DNA of 6,748 nt from an uncultured Eubacteriales bacterium (GTDB lineage Bacteria; Bacillota; Clostridia; Oscillospirales; Acutalibacteraceae). Position numbers and translations under genes: made by a program. Where the stretch lies: assembly GCA_900321595.1 (NCBI GenBank), contig ONWP01000204.1, positions 1 through 6,748 on the forward strand. Reading direction: 5' to 3'. Shown piece by piece: positions 6,477 through 6,748 of the stretch. How positions within the stretch are numbered: position 1 is the stretch's first letter; every line of letters begins with the position of its first letter. The notes beneath the pieces are model-generated. The model did no database searches. It saw only the letters and a list, made by a program, of their open reading frames with translations, and had not been told where the DNA came from.

Positions 6477-6479
6477 TCA
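6462..6479. repeat. Perfect 6-base inverted repeat TGACAG-N6-CTGTCA
   Basis: TGACAG (6462-6467) and CTGTCA (6474-6479) are perfectly inverted around a 6-base spacer, about 95 bases before the start of the rightward HTH gene. The size and spacing suit a dimeric helix-turn-helix repressor site. It is not followed by a U-tract on either strand, so it is not a terminator. No regulator can be assigned. Confidence 0.4.
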
Positions 6480-6573
6480 ACACTGGGGTACGATCATAGT
6501 GCGCCGAAACCGGCTAAATCCGAACCGTTAATCATCATATTCTTTCTGCCTCGGAACTCTCGGTTTATACAAT

Positions 6574-6748
6574 ATGGATAACGCAATTACAAAAGAACGC
6601 CTGTATCAGATCTATCGGAATTACCCCGACGTCGTAACGCTGCAGCAGCTGTGCGAAATGCTCGGCGGCATCGGCGACAGCACCGCCAGAAAGCTGCTGC
6701 GCGGCGATCACATTGAGCACTTCGTCATTATGGGGACCTATTACATCC
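6574..6748 (+). CDS. Small helix-turn-helix protein, excisionase/HTH_17-like (3' end outside window)
   Basis: The first 58 codons are visible and the frame is open to the right edge. The product begins MDNAITKERLYQIYRNYPDV and continues with a predicted helix-turn-helix, VTLQQLCEMLGGIGDSTA then RKLLRGDHIEHF (about residues 21-50), followed by a short strand (VIMGTYYI) like the wing of MerR/excisionase-type HTH_17 proteins. Such proteins are often the small DNA-binding partner next to a tyrosine integrase in Firmicute integrative elements, but free-standing regulators have the same look. The ATG at 6574 is the first in-frame start after a TAA at 6529; no convincing Shine-Dalgarno precedes it, so the true start is somewhat uncertain. 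It is transcribed divergently from the operon. Confidence 0.7.
   Translation, partial: MDNAITKERLYQIYRNYPDVVTLQQLCEMLGGIGDSTARKLLRGDHIEHFVIMGTYYI

Larger units (their letters stand above)
6210..6573. other. Intergenic region between the operon and the rightward HTH gene
   Basis: These 364 bases contain no intact gene that I can support. Right of the kinase start they hold the operon's extended -10 element, the 6250-6279 dyad, the minus-strand terminator (6321-6346), a possible gene tail (6387-6476) and the TGACAG dyad (6462-6479). The segment 6480-6573 shows no clear promoter or Shine-Dalgarno for the rightward gene. Base composition is more A+T-rich near 6200-6320 and 6360-6385 than in the flanking genes. 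Confidence 0.7.

Noticed and set aside
6181..6483. Minus-strand open frame of 100 codons overlapping the kinase start
   Set aside because: It would run through the terminator hairpin and the operon promoter and has no plausible start signal or domain.
6494..6538. Minus-strand 14-codon frame MMINGSDLAGFGAL
   Set aside because: Reminiscent of the start of some phage tail proteins, but far too short and stopped by TGA; no Shine-Dalgarno.
1..6748. CRISPR arrays, tRNA or rRNA genes, insertion sequences
   Set aside because: No short regularly spaced repeats, no cloverleaf-like segments and no transposase motifs were seen on either strand.

Overview
The window is about 57% G+C by eye. It has AGGAGG-type ribosome binding sites, a TATAAT -10 box, and secreted or membrane proteins typical of gut Clostridia. 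This suggests a Gram-positive anaerobe of the Oscillospiraceae/Ruminococcaceae kind (inference from style, not from a marker gene).

Nearly all of it is one minus-strand operon read from right to left. From an extended -10 promoter at about 6223-6231 the order is: a LytS/YehU-type sensor histidine kinase (4887-6200); a response regulator with an unusual XRE-type helix-turn-helix output (4258-4890); an unidentified protein with about seven membrane spans (3584-4261); a PrsW-family intramembrane protease (2928-3596); a 758-residue signal-peptide-bearing, membrane-anchored surface protein (626-2902); and the N-terminal two thirds-kilobase of a close paralogue of that protein, cut by the left edge (1-629). 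The junctions are very tight: ATGA, TTGA, 13-base overlap, 25-base gap, ATGA. The six genes should therefore be made together.

A plausible reading is a self-contained surface system. The kinase senses an envelope or extracellular signal, and the XRE-type regulator controls transcription, perhaps through the dyad at 6250-6279 just upstream of the promoter. The seven-span protein and PrsW act in the membrane. The tandem anchored proteins are the exported effectors and may be PrsW substrates. The sensing, regulator and protease assignments rest on visible motifs; the link between protease and surface proteins is inference from gene order.

The right end (6210-6573) is non-coding. It holds the operon promoter, a possible operator, a strong minus-strand rho-independent terminator (6321-6346) with no intact gene in front of it, a short possible C-terminal gene remnant (6387-6476), and a TGACAG/CTGTCA dyad. 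At 6574 a plus-strand gene for a small helix-turn-helix protein of excisionase-like style begins and runs off the window, which may mark the edge of a mobile or recombined segment.
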